Below, one piece after another: positions 1 to 8,065 of a DNA stretch of 64,000 nt. The DNA lies in the IMG/VR virus record IMGVR_UViG_3300045996_004119, positions 62,001 to 126,000 of that record; one strand, written 5' to 3'. The notes beneath the pieces were generated by a model. It was not told where the DNA came from. It worked only from the letters and a program-made list of their open reading frames with translations, and ran no database searches. The position numbers and the translations under genes were made by a program. Origin of the DNA: a virus. Each line of letters opens with the position of its first letter. The stretch's first letter is position 1.

Positions 1-1
1 C

Positions 2-670
2 GACCAGAACCTGGTCTGGTGGGCCGAGTTCAACTTCGGCGACGCAGGGCTCGCTCCGTGGCCGGTCTGGGACGTGGTGCCGCCGGCCGACCAGAAGGCC
101 AGGGCGGATGTGCTGAGCACCTTTGCGAGCGCCCTCGACAAGCTCACCGAAGCGAACGTCCCGGTGGACATCCCGAAGCTCGCCGAGGAGTTCGAGGTGC
201 CGCTGCGCGAGGTGGCCGAGTCCCGCGTGCAGAGCCCGCGCATCTTCGAGTACCACCTCAAATACGGCATTCTGAAGAAGAACGAGATCCGGCAATCGCT
301 CGGGTACGACCCGGAGTCCGGCGGGGACGTCATCCCCGAACCGATCGTGCAGGTGCCCGGCACGAAGCCGACGGCACAGCGGCCGGAGGAGGAGAACGCC
401 GCGGCGAGCGTTGCGCACCTCGCCTCGCTCGCGGAGGCGCACAACGCCGCGCACGACGACCAGCGACGCCAGACCACCGTGGAAACGCTCCGCGCGGTCT
501 GGGGCCGCGGGGCCGCGCTAGCGACGGGCGTCGACCGCGACGCCTGGGCCATGGGCCGCGTGGAGGCCTTCCTTCACCTCCTGGCCATGGGGGAGCCGGA
601 GCACCCGACGTACGTGGCCGACAACGATCTGCTGCCCGATGGGCACGAGCGGAGGACGACCGATGCCTGA
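2..670 (+). CDS. Portal protein, Mu gp29 (DUF935)-like, C-terminal part
   Basis: The frame is open to the left edge, so only the last 222 residues are present. The opening residues VWWAEFNFGD fit the region where Mu gp29-like portals carry a conserved Phe/Gly turn before the C-terminal helices. Portals form the dodecameric ring at one capsid vertex through which DNA is packaged and to which the tail joins. The next genes (MuF, I-type protease, capsid) match the Mu head order, which supports the call. The stop overlaps the next start by 8 nt. The C-terminal helical module usual in the family appears to be encoded by the next ORF instead. Confidence 0.75.
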   Translation, partial: DQNLVWWAEFNFGDAGLAPWPVWDVVPPADQKARADVLSTFASALDKLTEANVPVDIPKLAEEFEVPLREVAESRVQSPRIFEYHLKYGILKKNEIRQSLGYDPESGGDVIPEPIVQVPGTKPTAQRPEEENAAASVAHLASLAEAHNAAHDDQRRQTTVETLRAVWGRGAALATGVDRDAWAMGRVEAFLHLLAMGEPEHPTYVADNDLLPDGHERRTTDA

Positions 671-1043
671 CGACCTCGGCTACCGCCCGGCCTCCCCGCT
701 GCCGCCCTACCTGGCGCCGGTAACCCTCGCTGCGCGCGCGCCGGCCGTCCTGTCGGCCAGCCGCTCTGGCGTGGGCCCTGCCGTGTCGGCCCAGCTCTAC
801 CTCGACCGCGTGGTGGACCGCGGGCTGCGCGCCGCTCCGGAGGCGCTGCACGAGACGCTCGCCGCCGTCATGGCCGCCATCGAGGGCGCGCGGTCGTACG
901 CGGAGGTCGAGGCGCGCCTCATCGAGCTCGCCCCCGGCGCGGCGGAGCGGTCGGAGGACTTCGCCGCCCTGGTCGAGGGCGCGGTGATGCTCGGCATCGG
1001 GGCGGGCGCGTGGGCGACGGGGGAAGAGGCGGACGCATCATGA
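663..1043 (+). CDS. Small protein resembling the portal C-terminal helical module
   Basis: 126 residues from the ATG that overlaps the portal stop. The middle and end (EALHETLAAVMAAIEGARSY, then a Leu/Ala-rich helix ending in GIGAGAW) resemble the C-terminal helical segment of DUF935 portals, which usually reads as a Leu-rich helix, a 'sYee' segment and a closing Ala/Leu helix. By inference this is a separately translated portal domain or a portal-associated protein. The alternative is an unrelated helical head protein. Confidence 0.6.
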   Translation: MPDDLGYRPASPLPPYLAPVTLAARAPAVLSASRSGVGPAVSAQLYLDRVVDRGLRAAPEALHETLAAVMAAIEGARSYAEVEARLIELAPGAAERSEDFAALVEGAVMLGIGAGAWATGEEADAS

Positions 1044-1447
1044 GCGAGAGCAAGTACCCTCTTATCAACGGCGTCTTCACGCCGGAGCTCCGCGCCGAGG
1101 AAGAGCTCAAGGCCAGCCGCGCGGTTCGCCTCCGCGTCCGGAGCGACGGCACCTTCCCGGGCACGTCCGTGGTCGCTGTTCACGAGGACGGCACGGAGCA
1201 CGCCATCGTGTTTTGCGACCGCATCGACATCAGCATCACGCCTGCCGGAGCGCGCGCCACCATCCATGTCACGGACGTGGTTGTCGACGTCGAGGCGGCG
1301 CCGGGCGCAGCGCCTGTCACCGCAGGCCCGACCATCAACAACTTCGCGGTGCATGTCCACGGCGCCGACGTCTCGCCGGAGGCGGTCAGGGGCGCTCTCG
1401 TGAGCGCGCTGGAGAGCTCCGCGGCCGTCCACGTCAGCGCCGCCTGA
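1040..1447 (+). CDS. Hypothetical head-region protein
   Basis: 135 residues; the ATG overlaps the previous stop as ATGA. Beta-rich in its first 90 residues, then a His-containing segment (NNFAVHVHGADVS) and a short amphipathic helix. I do not recognise a family. Its place between portal and MuF genes suggests a small virion or assembly protein. Confidence 0.7.
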   Translation: MSESKYPLINGVFTPELRAEEELKASRAVRLRVRSDGTFPGTSVVAVHEDGTEHAIVFCDRIDISITPAGARATIHVTDVVVDVEAAPGAAPVTAGPTINNFAVHVHGADVSPEAVRGALVSALESSAAVHVSAA

Positions 1448-1456
1448 CCCCTCCGC

Positions 1457-3034
1457 GTGCTCGTCGCCCTCGACACCATCGCGCCCGGGAGGCGCCCCGG
1501 TCTCCGTGTGTCCGCGGAGCCGGTGAAGCCGCGCGAGGCGATCGACTGGTTCGGACGCAAGACCCCGCTCGACAAGAAGGCGTGGGAGCAGCTCAGCGAG
1601 GACGCCCGAAAGCGCGCGTTCACGGCAGCGTGGGTCACCGACGTCAACGTCCTGCAGAGCGTCAAGGACTCGCTCCGGCAAGCCATCGACTCCGGCGAGA
1701 GCTTCGAGAGCTGGAAGAAGCGCGTCCGGACGGAGCTCGGCGCGAAGTGGCGCCGGGACAACGCCTACCTCGAGACCGTCTTCAGGAACAACGTCCAGAG
1801 CGCCTACGCCGCCGGCCGGTACAAGGCGCAGACCACGCCGCTCATCCTGAAGATGCGGCCGTTCTGGCGGCTTGTGGTGCTGCTGGACGACCGGACGTCG
1901 GAGTACTGCGAGCCGCTGGCGAAGCCGCCTGTCGTGCTTCCGGCGGATGACCCGTGGTGGGTCAGCAACTTCCCTCCGAGGCACCACCGCTGCCGCACGA
2001 CGACGGTGACGGCGAGTCGCCGGCAGGCCGAGCGCATCGGTATCTCGAAGGCGGCCCCGCGCGTCGGCGCGCAGGAGGGCTGGGGCAGCACTGCGGGGCT
2101 CGGCGAGTGGCAGCCGTCCGGAGAGGGCATCGCCCCGGAGTTCTTCAAGCCGGCTGAGAAGGCCGCCGAGAAGGCGCTCCCGAAGACTGAGCCGGCCGTC
2201 GCCGCGCCCGCCAGGGTGGTGCCGGAGATCGTCGCGCCGCCGGCCGAGGCAAAGCCTGATGCGCGACCTCCTGCGGAGTCGCAGCAGCCCCAGCGCGAGG
2301 CGGCCCGCAAGGCCGAAGTCGACGCCAGCACCGTGCCGGCGTGGACCAAGGCGACGGCGGGCAAGCGACGATTCCCGATCGACCGCGACGTCACCCGAGC
2401 CTCCAAGAAGGTGTTCGGCGGCAAGGCTCCGTCGTTCGACGCGCTGGAGAAGGCGTGGTCCGGCGCCGGCGTCAACGCGTCTGTGTCCGGCGTGAACTGG
2501 GACGACGCCTTGCAGACGATGCAGGTCAACGCGACCATCACCGCAGACGGCGAACTCGTCGGCCGCATGACCCGTTCCTTCCGAAGGAAGGCGGGCAAGC
2601 TCGTCGCCTACCACGACTACCTCGAGCTCAACGAGAAGGCCCAGGGCCGCGGGTACGGCGCGGCCGCGCTGAAGAACTCGATCCTGCTGTACCAGGCCAT
2701 CGGTGCGACGGAAGTCGGGCTCGATGCGCGCTGGGTCGGCAGGTACACGTGGGCTCGGTTCGGGTTCAACTGGGACGAGGCCACCGCCGGCCAGATCCGG
2801 CCGAAGCTCATTGAGCATCTCGTGCTCTCCGGCGTGCCGCGGGCAGGCGCCGAGGCGATGGCCGCCGCGACGTACAGGAGCGCAGCAGCGGTCGCAGGGC
2901 TCGAGCACAATGGCAGAGCCGTCGGCAAGGAATTCCTGCTGAGCGACGCGCTGAGCGGCTGGCGCGGCAGCCTGCGGATCGACGACCCAGAGGACCCGGG
3001 TTACCGCCGCGCAGAGGAGCGCCTCGGCCTATGA
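1457..3034 (+). CDS. MuF-type minor head protein fused to a C-terminal GNAT-like acetyltransferase domain
   Basis: 525 residues from a GTG. The N-terminal ~230 residues are a Mu gpF-like (phage_Mu_F) head morphogenesis domain, with a conserved DDRTSEYC segment and the closing PPRHHRCRT motif (about residues 173-182). MuF proteins sit inside the capsid near the portal and can be ejected with DNA. An Ala/Pro/Lys linker of ~90 residues follows. The last ~200 residues carry AQGRGYGAAAL (near residue 395), which fits the GNAT acetyl-CoA motif Q/R-x-x-G-x-G/A, and a following RWVGRYTWARFGF segment like the GNAT motif-B region. MuF proteins are known to carry diverse C-terminal effector domains. The acetyltransferase activity and its target are inferred. 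Confidence 0.85.
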   Translation: MLVALDTIAPGRRPGLRVSAEPVKPREAIDWFGRKTPLDKKAWEQLSEDARKRAFTAAWVTDVNVLQSVKDSLRQAIDSGESFESWKKRVRTELGAKWRRDNAYLETVFRNNVQSAYAAGRYKAQTTPLILKMRPFWRLVVLLDDRTSEYCEPLAKPPVVLPADDPWWVSNFPPRHHRCRTTTVTASRRQAERIGISKAAPRVGAQEGWGSTAGLGEWQPSGEGIAPEFFKPAEKAAEKALPKTEPAVAAPARVVPEIVAPPAEAKPDARPPAESQQPQREAARKAEVDASTVPAWTKATAGKRRFPIDRDVTRASKKVFGGKAPSFDALEKAWSGAGVNASVSGVNWDDALQTMQVNATITADGELVGRMTRSFRRKAGKLVAYHDYLELNEKAQGRGYGAAALKNSILLYQAIGATEVGLDARWVGRYTWARFGFNWDEATAGQIRPKLIEHLVLSGVPRAGAEAMAAATYRSAAAVAGLEHNGRAVGKEFLLSDALSGWRGSLRIDDPEDPGYRRAEERLGL

Positions 3035-3309
3035 GCGAACGCCTGGGCCGCGGGGATGCTGGGCTGGCAGAGGACCTCCTGCCGCTCGCCGATCGGCGCG
3101 AGGTCGGCGCCCCCGTCCCTTGGGTCGCCCTCGGCGACATCGTACTGGAGGCCGAGCGGCTCCGGGAGCACGGAACGCTCTCCCCGGCGGCCTTCGCCTC
3201 GCTGCGGCGGCGGGCGCGCGGGCTGGTTGCCAGCCTCCCCGGCTACAGGCAGGCCGAAGCCTTGATGTCGCTCGACGCGCTGGACCCCAGCCGCTCGAGC
3301 GGCAGCTGA
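3031..3309 (+). CDS. Small hypothetical protein
   Basis: 92 residues; the ATG overlaps the MuF stop as ATGA, the coupling used throughout this block. Mostly helical and charged, with a Ser-rich tail. No family recognised. A long alternative frame of the protease gene runs over its 3' part, but the protease probably begins only at 3375. Confidence 0.6.
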   Translation: MSERLGRGDAGLAEDLLPLADRREVGAPVPWVALGDIVLEAERLREHGTLSPAAFASLRRRARGLVASLPGYRQAEALMSLDALDPSRSSGS

Positions 3310-3374
3310 ACCACGAAGATCTTCGCGTCCGGGCAAGGGCCGCGAGCCCTCACGCATCAACCGGAGACATCGCG

Positions 3375-5909
3375 GTGCAGGACCTCGCAAGCGACACCGA
3401 GCCTCGCGACGCCGGCCACGTTGCCGCCCTCGGCTCGCCGAGCCAGCCCCGGGATGCCGATGGCAAGTGGACGGACGGGCGCGGGGGAGGGCGCTCGGCG
3501 CCCGCTGGTGACGTCGGCGGGCCTGGGCGAGGCGGCAACAGCAGCGATTCCGGCAGCAGCGGCTACAGGCCCGGCGGGAGTTGGCGAGGGCGCAGCCGCG
3601 GCGGGAGCAAGGGCGGCAAGGCCCCAGGTGCAGCTGACGCCTCTGGCGCATCCGACGGCCGCTCGGCGGCGCAGAAGAAGCGCCACGCCGACCAGCGCGA
3701 CACGGCCGACGTCGCGGAGAAGCGGGCGCGGTCTCACGAGGCGAAGGCGCAGAAGGCTCGCGACGAGGCCGCGCAGAAGCGACAGGAGCTCGAGGACACG
3801 AGGGACAGCGTCGAGCCGAAGAGGCGGCGCGCCGAGGAGCTGGAGGAGGCGTACCAGCGCAAGCTCGAGGCGCACGAGGAGGCAGAGCGGCGCTTCGACG
3901 AGGAGAACTTCGAGGACGTCCCCGACGCGCGCCGCAACAAACTCGCCGAGGAGGCAGACCAGGCGCGTGGCGAGATGCGCGCGGCGAAGCGCGAGGTGGC
4001 CGAAGCGGGCAAATCGCACAGGGCGGCCGAGCGCAGGGTGTCCCGCCTAGAAGACGAGTACGACGCGGCGCGCGAGGAGGCTGTCTCTCGTCGCCTCGAC
4101 GCCGACACGGCCCGCAATCGAGCAAACATCGAGCGCGAGCACACGGACCTGCTGGAGCGGCCGCACGCCGAATACTCGGCGGAGGTGCGGAAACGCGCCG
4201 CAGACGCGAAGCGCGACGTCGCCAAGGCGACCGAAAAAGCCGACGTTGCAGAGCGCGATCTCGACACGATGCGGAAGAGCGAACAGGCGGCGATCGACGA
4301 GTCTATCCGCGGGCAGCACGCGAATCAGGCAGAGCGCGCTCGAGCGTACGACCAGGCCAAAGGAGCGGAGGATGCTCGCAAGTCCGCCGAGGAGCGGGCG
4401 ATGGCCGCGGACAACGATCGCAAGGTGGCGAGCATCCGCGCCAAGTACTGGGCCGAGGCCGCTAGGGAAGCCCGCAGGCTCAAGCCAGGCCCCATCGACG
4501 GAGATGGCGACGGCCGCGTGAACGAGGCCGAGCGATCCGACCAACTATCCGACGGCCCGAGCGCCGACGAGGACACCATGACCACCATCGAGACGCTCTC
4601 TGTCGGAGACGACGTCCCGCTCGAGCTCGTCAACGGGCAGGCGCCGCGAGAGCTCCGTCTCTTCCGGAGGGGCGAGAACCCGAGCACGAAGGGGAGCTTC
4701 CTTTTCGACGACACGGCCGCGCAGAAGGTCATGTCGACCTACCAGCGGATGGGCCGCAAGTGGGTCTCCATCGACTACGACCACGGGTCGCTGCAGCGGA
4801 ACCCGGTCGACCCGAGCAAGAGCGCCCGCAGCGCGGGTAGAGCTCCGCTGGAGCTTCGCGACGGCGAGCTGTGGGCGACAAACATCCAGTGGACCCCCGC
4901 GGCGAAGGCCGGAATCGAAGCCGGGGAGTGGCCGTCGGTGTCGCCCGCGTTCGCGCACGGCGAAGACCGGCGTCCCACGTGGGTGATGAACTTCGGGCTC
5001 ACAGGCAACCCGGCACTCCACAGCCCAGCGGAGCTCGTCGCGGCCAACGTGCTGCGCGCGCTCTTCGACCCGACCGAACCAGATGACCAGGGGGTGACTC
5101 CGCTCGCCTCCACCACGACGGGCGACAGGCCCGCGCAAACCGAGGCTCCGGCCACGGAGGAACAGAGCATGAAGAAGCGAACTGCTGCCGAGGTGGCCGA
5201 GTTCTTCGGGGTCACCGAGGACGAGGCGAAGGTGTGGATGGCCGCCGCGCACGGCGAGCCGAAGAAGATGCTGAGCGCGGCTGTCGCGCTGAGCGTGGGC
5301 CTCTCGGCGGAGACCGAGGAGGACGTCCTCGTGACGCGCCTCTCCGCACTCTCGTCGGCGGAGCGGCGCGTGCTCTCCGCGCTCGACGTGAAGAGCATCG
5401 ATGATGCGCTCGGCGCGATCACCGGCCTCAAGAAGGCGGCCAAGGACGCCGAGAGGCTCGCAGCGTCGCTCGCCGACATCCAGGGGAAGCAGATCCGCTC
5501 CGAGGTGGAGACGATGCTCTCCGCAGCCAAGGACGCGAAGAAGCTCACCCCCGCCGAGGTGGCCGACGAGAGCGAGGCGAGCCTGCGCGCGACGGCGCTG
5601 TCCATGGGCGACAAGGGCCCCGGCTGGCTCAAGGCGCACATCGCGCAGCGGCCGGTGATCGAGGTGCTGAACACCACCTTCAAGCAGCCGGAGACGAAGC
5701 CGAATCCGGAGGGCGATCAGAAGCCCAAGGTCGACGTCGGCGGCAAGACGTACGCCCAGCTCTCCAACATGGAGAAGCACGAGCTCTCGCAGCGTGACCC
5801 GCAGCAGTTCGCGGCGCTGCGCGAGGCGCACCTGAACTCGCTCCCGGCGAACACCTACCCGGTCCCCGACCAGCAGCGCGGGGGCATGTTCCGCGACCTC
5901 CCCGGCTGA
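3375..5909 (+). CDS. Mu gpI-like prohead protease/scaffold with a long N-terminal coiled-coil extension
   Basis: 844 residues from the GTG at 3375; an in-frame GTG at 3120 is possible but overlaps the previous gene. Order: a Gly-rich head with a SQPRDADGKWTDG motif common in phage head proteins; a very charged coiled coil (about residues 95-370); an EF-hand-like calcium loop (DGDGDGRVNE, ~374); a Mu-like protease domain from ~402, with DYDHG (His470) and VSPAF (Ser523) matching the conserved His and Ser blocks of the family; a linker; and a helical scaffold region from ~599. In Mu, gpI is cleaved after guiding capsid assembly. Two in-frame internal ATGs with upstream purine-rich sites (4578, 5169) could give a standard-size protease and a separate scaffold. 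Confidence 0.85.
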   Translation: MQDLASDTEPRDAGHVAALGSPSQPRDADGKWTDGRGGGRSAPAGDVGGPGRGGNSSDSGSSGYRPGGSWRGRSRGGSKGGKAPGAADASGASDGRSAAQKKRHADQRDTADVAEKRARSHEAKAQKARDEAAQKRQELEDTRDSVEPKRRRAEELEEAYQRKLEAHEEAERRFDEENFEDVPDARRNKLAEEADQARGEMRAAKREVAEAGKSHRAAERRVSRLEDEYDAAREEAVSRRLDADTARNRANIEREHTDLLERPHAEYSAEVRKRAADAKRDVAKATEKADVAERDLDTMRKSEQAAIDESIRGQHANQAERARAYDQAKGAEDARKSAEERAMAADNDRKVASIRAKYWAEAAREARRLKPGPIDGDGDGRVNEAERSDQLSDGPSADEDTMTTIETLSVGDDVPLELVNGQAPRELRLFRRGENPSTKGSFLFDDTAAQKVMSTYQRMGRKWVSIDYDHGSLQRNPVDPSKSARSAGRAPLELRDGELWATNIQWTPAAKAGIEAGEWPSVSPAFAHGEDRRPTWVMNFGLTGNPALHSPAELVAANVLRALFDPTEPDDQGVTPLASTTTGDRPAQTEAPATEEQSMKKRTAAEVAEFFGVTEDEAKVWMAAAHGEPKKMLSAAVALSVGLSAETEEDVLVTRLSALSSAERRVLSALDVKSIDDALGAITGLKKAAKDAERLAASLADIQGKQIRSEVETMLSAAKDAKKLTPAEVADESEASLRATALSMGDKGPGWLKAHIAQRPVIEVLNTTFKQPETKPNPEGDQKPKVDVGGKTYAQLSNMEKHELSQRDPQQFAALREAHLNSLPANTYPVPDQQRGGMFRDLPG
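5169..5909 (+). CDS. Nested in-frame scaffold protein (Mu gpZ-like arrangement), candidate
   Basis: The in-frame ATG at 5169 is preceded by GGAGG at 5156-5160 with an 8-nt spacer, the best ribosome-binding site inside the long protease gene. It would make 246 residues that start with MKKRTAAEVAEFFGV and are helical to the end. In Mu the scaffold Z is made from an internal start in gene I, so this layout is expected from family knowledge. That it is used here is inferred. Confidence 0.6.
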   Translation: MKKRTAAEVAEFFGVTEDEAKVWMAAAHGEPKKMLSAAVALSVGLSAETEEDVLVTRLSALSSAERRVLSALDVKSIDDALGAITGLKKAAKDAERLAASLADIQGKQIRSEVETMLSAAKDAKKLTPAEVADESEASLRATALSMGDKGPGWLKAHIAQRPVIEVLNTTFKQPETKPNPEGDQKPKVDVGGKTYAQLSNMEKHELSQRDPQQFAALREAHLNSLPANTYPVPDQQRGGMFRDLPG

Positions 5910-6011
5910 CCTGACGGCGCACCCGCCTCGGCAAACCGACCACCACAACCAGAATCAATGGAGCGACGCGCTGCCCGCTGAGGCGGAGATCTGCGCGCCG
6001 AGAAGCCACTC

Positions 6012-6911
6012 ATGGGCGTCACCAAGCGTTCAGACATCATCAACACGTACATCCTGGCAGAGGCGATCCAGGCCGAGTTCGCGGGCGCCGTGGCGCTCTA
6101 CGGATCGCCCGCCGTCGTGCAGAACAACAGCCTCCCGGCGAACACCATCAACGGGGGGAAGCTGAAGGGGGGCGAGACCATCCAGGTCCCCTACTTCAAC
6201 AACCTCGGCGAGCTCGACGAGATCGCTACCGACGGCGACTCGCTCACGCCGGTCGCGCTCACGATGAGCGACGAGACGGCCACGATTCGCCACTTCGGCA
6301 AGGCCGTCGAGCTCACCACCTGGTCGCAGATCAAGGGCCTCTACTCCGACCCGTACAAGGAGTGCGCGCGGCAGCTCGTGCTGGCGGCTCAGCGCAGCTG
6401 GGATGCTGCGCTCATCCAGGTGGCCGGCACGTCGCTGCCGTCGGACAACGTCCACGACGTCTGGAACGCAGTGACGCCGGTCCTGCTGAACTGGGACGTC
6501 ATGGTCGACGCGAAGCTGAAATTCGGCGACGAGCAGTCGAGCATCGTGATGCTCTCCGTGCATTCGAAGGTCTACGGCGACCTGATGAAGCTCAAGGACT
6601 CGACCGGGCGCCCGTTGCTCGTCGACGCGAACGACGGCAGCCTGCCGAAGTTCATGGGCATCCCCGTGAAGGTCTCCGACCGGAACGCGGTGGTCCCGGC
6701 GTCCGGCAGCACCCCGGCGAAGTACAAGTCGCGCATCTACAAGGCCGGCGCGCTCGCGCTCTGGCTCAACGGCCAGCCGTCGGTGAAGGAGGACGAGGAC
6801 ATCCTCAAGGACACCGACCTCGTCGCGATTCACACGTACTTCGTCGGCCACCGGTACAAGCGCACCCCCGGCGCGACCCGCCCGGGCGTCGTCGAGATCG
6901 TCACCAACTGA
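6012..6911 (+). CDS. Major capsid protein (HK97-fold type)
   Basis: 299 residues. It has the usual features of phage coat proteins: a conserved TIRHFGKAVELTTWS beta segment, a central SIVMLSVHSKVYGDLM stretch, and a C-terminal pair of beta strands around KSRIYKAGALALWLNGQ and VAIHTYFVGHRYKRTPG. It directly follows the protease/scaffold gene, after a 102-nt gap. The sequence does not look like Mu gpT. It is closer in style to coat proteins of other tailed phages, which suggests a capsid module swap. It forms the icosahedral shell. Confidence 0.85.
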   Translation: MGVTKRSDIINTYILAEAIQAEFAGAVALYGSPAVVQNNSLPANTINGGKLKGGETIQVPYFNNLGELDEIATDGDSLTPVALTMSDETATIRHFGKAVELTTWSQIKGLYSDPYKECARQLVLAAQRSWDAALIQVAGTSLPSDNVHDVWNAVTPVLLNWDVMVDAKLKFGDEQSSIVMLSVHSKVYGDLMKLKDSTGRPLLVDANDGSLPKFMGIPVKVSDRNAVVPASGSTPAKYKSRIYKAGALALWLNGQPSVKEDEDILKDTDLVAIHTYFVGHRYKRTPGATRPGVVEIVTN

Positions 6912-6941
6912 CCATGGGCGTCGGGTTCTTCAGGGTCCAGC

Positions 6942-7241
6942 ATGCCCGGCGTCGGCACGGTCAGGAGATACCTGCTTCTGAAGGAGCAGGCGGCGACGCA
7001 GCGCGGGGACGAGGAGATAGCGCTGGCCTTTCGGGGGAAGCGCATGTCGGAGCCGGGAACGAACCTCCCAGCGGGGTTCCCCGGGCTGACGGAGCTGGCG
7101 GCGGTGACGCCGCCGTACACCGCGGTGGAGGACCTGAAGGGGCCAACCATCGAACGATCGGCGGACGTGGAGGAGCTGGTAGCAGCGGGCCTCCCCCGCA
7201 AGCTGGCGCGGGAGGTCATCGCCGCGCTCACGGAGCTGTGA
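6942..7241 (+). CDS. Small hypothetical head protein
   Basis: 99 residues. The N-terminal half is basic and helical; the C-terminal half ends in an amphipathic LVAAGLPRKLAREVIAAL helix. It lies between the capsid and decoration-type genes, so a head or head-completion role is likely. The start is the first ATG with an upstream AGGG. No family recognised. Confidence 0.6.
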   Translation: MPGVGTVRRYLLLKEQAATQRGDEEIALAFRGKRMSEPGTNLPAGFPGLTELAAVTPPYTAVEDLKGPTIERSADVEELVAAGLPRKLAREVIAALTEL

Positions 7242-7242
7242 G

Positions 7243-7641
7243 ATGAGCGGAGAAGGCTACATCCGTCCTGGCGAGAGCGGGGCGGGCTATTTCGACGGGA
7301 CGGGCAACCAGTTCCGATCGGTCGGCAAGATCACGCTGGCTGGCGCCATCACGCGCACGGCCGACGGCAACGGCACGACGGTCGAGATCGGCGACAAGGG
7401 CACGCTGCGGCTTCTGCTCAGCGTGACCGCAGCTGACGGCACGAGCCCCACGCTGGACATCACGCTGCAGACGTCGAAGGACGGCAGCACCTGGCGCACG
7501 CTGGGGACCTTCGCGCAGGCGACTGGCACGACGACGGAGAGCAAGAGCTTCTCCGGCTGCGATCGCTACGTGCGCGCGAACGCGGACCTCGGCGGGACGA
7601 CCCCGAGCTTCACCTACACCATCGACGGCGAGGCCGTCTGA
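7243..7641 (+). CDS. Beta-sandwich structural protein, possibly capsid decoration
   Basis: 132 residues, nearly all predicted beta strand (alternating Thr/Val/Leu, Gly turns; ITLQTSKDGSTWRTLGTF). The same pattern of strands and the closing DRYVRAN-to-TIDGEAV region recur in the N-terminal half of the gene at 8066, so the two are probably paralogous domains. Position after the capsid gene suggests an outer capsid or head-fibre protein. Confidence 0.65.
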   Translation: MSGEGYIRPGESGAGYFDGTGNQFRSVGKITLAGAITRTADGNGTTVEIGDKGTLRLLLSVTAADGTSPTLDITLQTSKDGSTWRTLGTFAQATGTTTESKSFSGCDRYVRANADLGGTTPSFTYTIDGEAV

Positions 7642-7651
7642 GGACACCACC

Positions 7652-8059
7652 ATGTCTGTTTCCCCCGACACGTTCGTCTTCACCAGGAACGTCGGCAACA
7701 CCGTCGTTCGCATCCACACGCCGCCGCATGTCGTGGCCCGCCTCGCCTCCACAGCGAACCTCGCGGACCTCACCGCCGTGAGCACCACGATGGATGGCCA
7801 GACGATCGCCGCCGGCGACGTCATCCTCCTCAAGGACCAGACCGACGCGTCCGAGAACGGGCTCTATGCCGCCGGCGAGGTCTCCGGCAGCACGGTCCCG
7901 CTCACGCGCATCTGGCCCATGGAGGACGGCCAGGAGGCCCACCACGGCACGCTCGTGTCGGTCCAGCAGGGCACCGCGGGCGCTGGCGACCTCTACAAGC
8001 TGACGAGCACCGGCGCGCTGACGATCGGCACGAGCAATCTCGCGTTCACGCTGGTCTGA
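7652..8059 (+). CDS. Phage structural protein with the fibre-type 'DGxxIAAGDxxLLKDQT' domain
   Basis: 135 residues. It contains the domain often seen at the start of tail fibres: a strand ending MDGQTIAAGDVILLKDQT, then ASENGLY, then GTAGAGDLYKLTSTG. The protein at 22546 has the same blocks (VDGVALAAQDEVLCVGQ, AQNGIW, GTAGAGSVYRLTTTG), so these are related. Here the domain stands alone in the head/connector block, so it may be a head fibre or decoration protein. Confidence 0.65.
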   Translation: MSVSPDTFVFTRNVGNTVVRIHTPPHVVARLASTANLADLTAVSTTMDGQTIAAGDVILLKDQTDASENGLYAAGEVSGSTVPLTRIWPMEDGQEAHHGTLVSVQQGTAGAGDLYKLTSTGALTIGTSNLAFTLV

Positions 8060-8065
8060 GAGCCG

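Noticed and set aside
797-2908. A 703-codon reverse-strand open frame across the MuF and head genes
   Set aside because: Opposite to well-supported head genes, low-complexity Arg/Leu product, no ribosome site.
3120-3374. Upstream extension of the protease gene to the GTG at 3120
   Set aside because: It overlaps the coupled gene at 3031, and its first 85 residues are a shadow-like Arg/Gly/Ala sequence.
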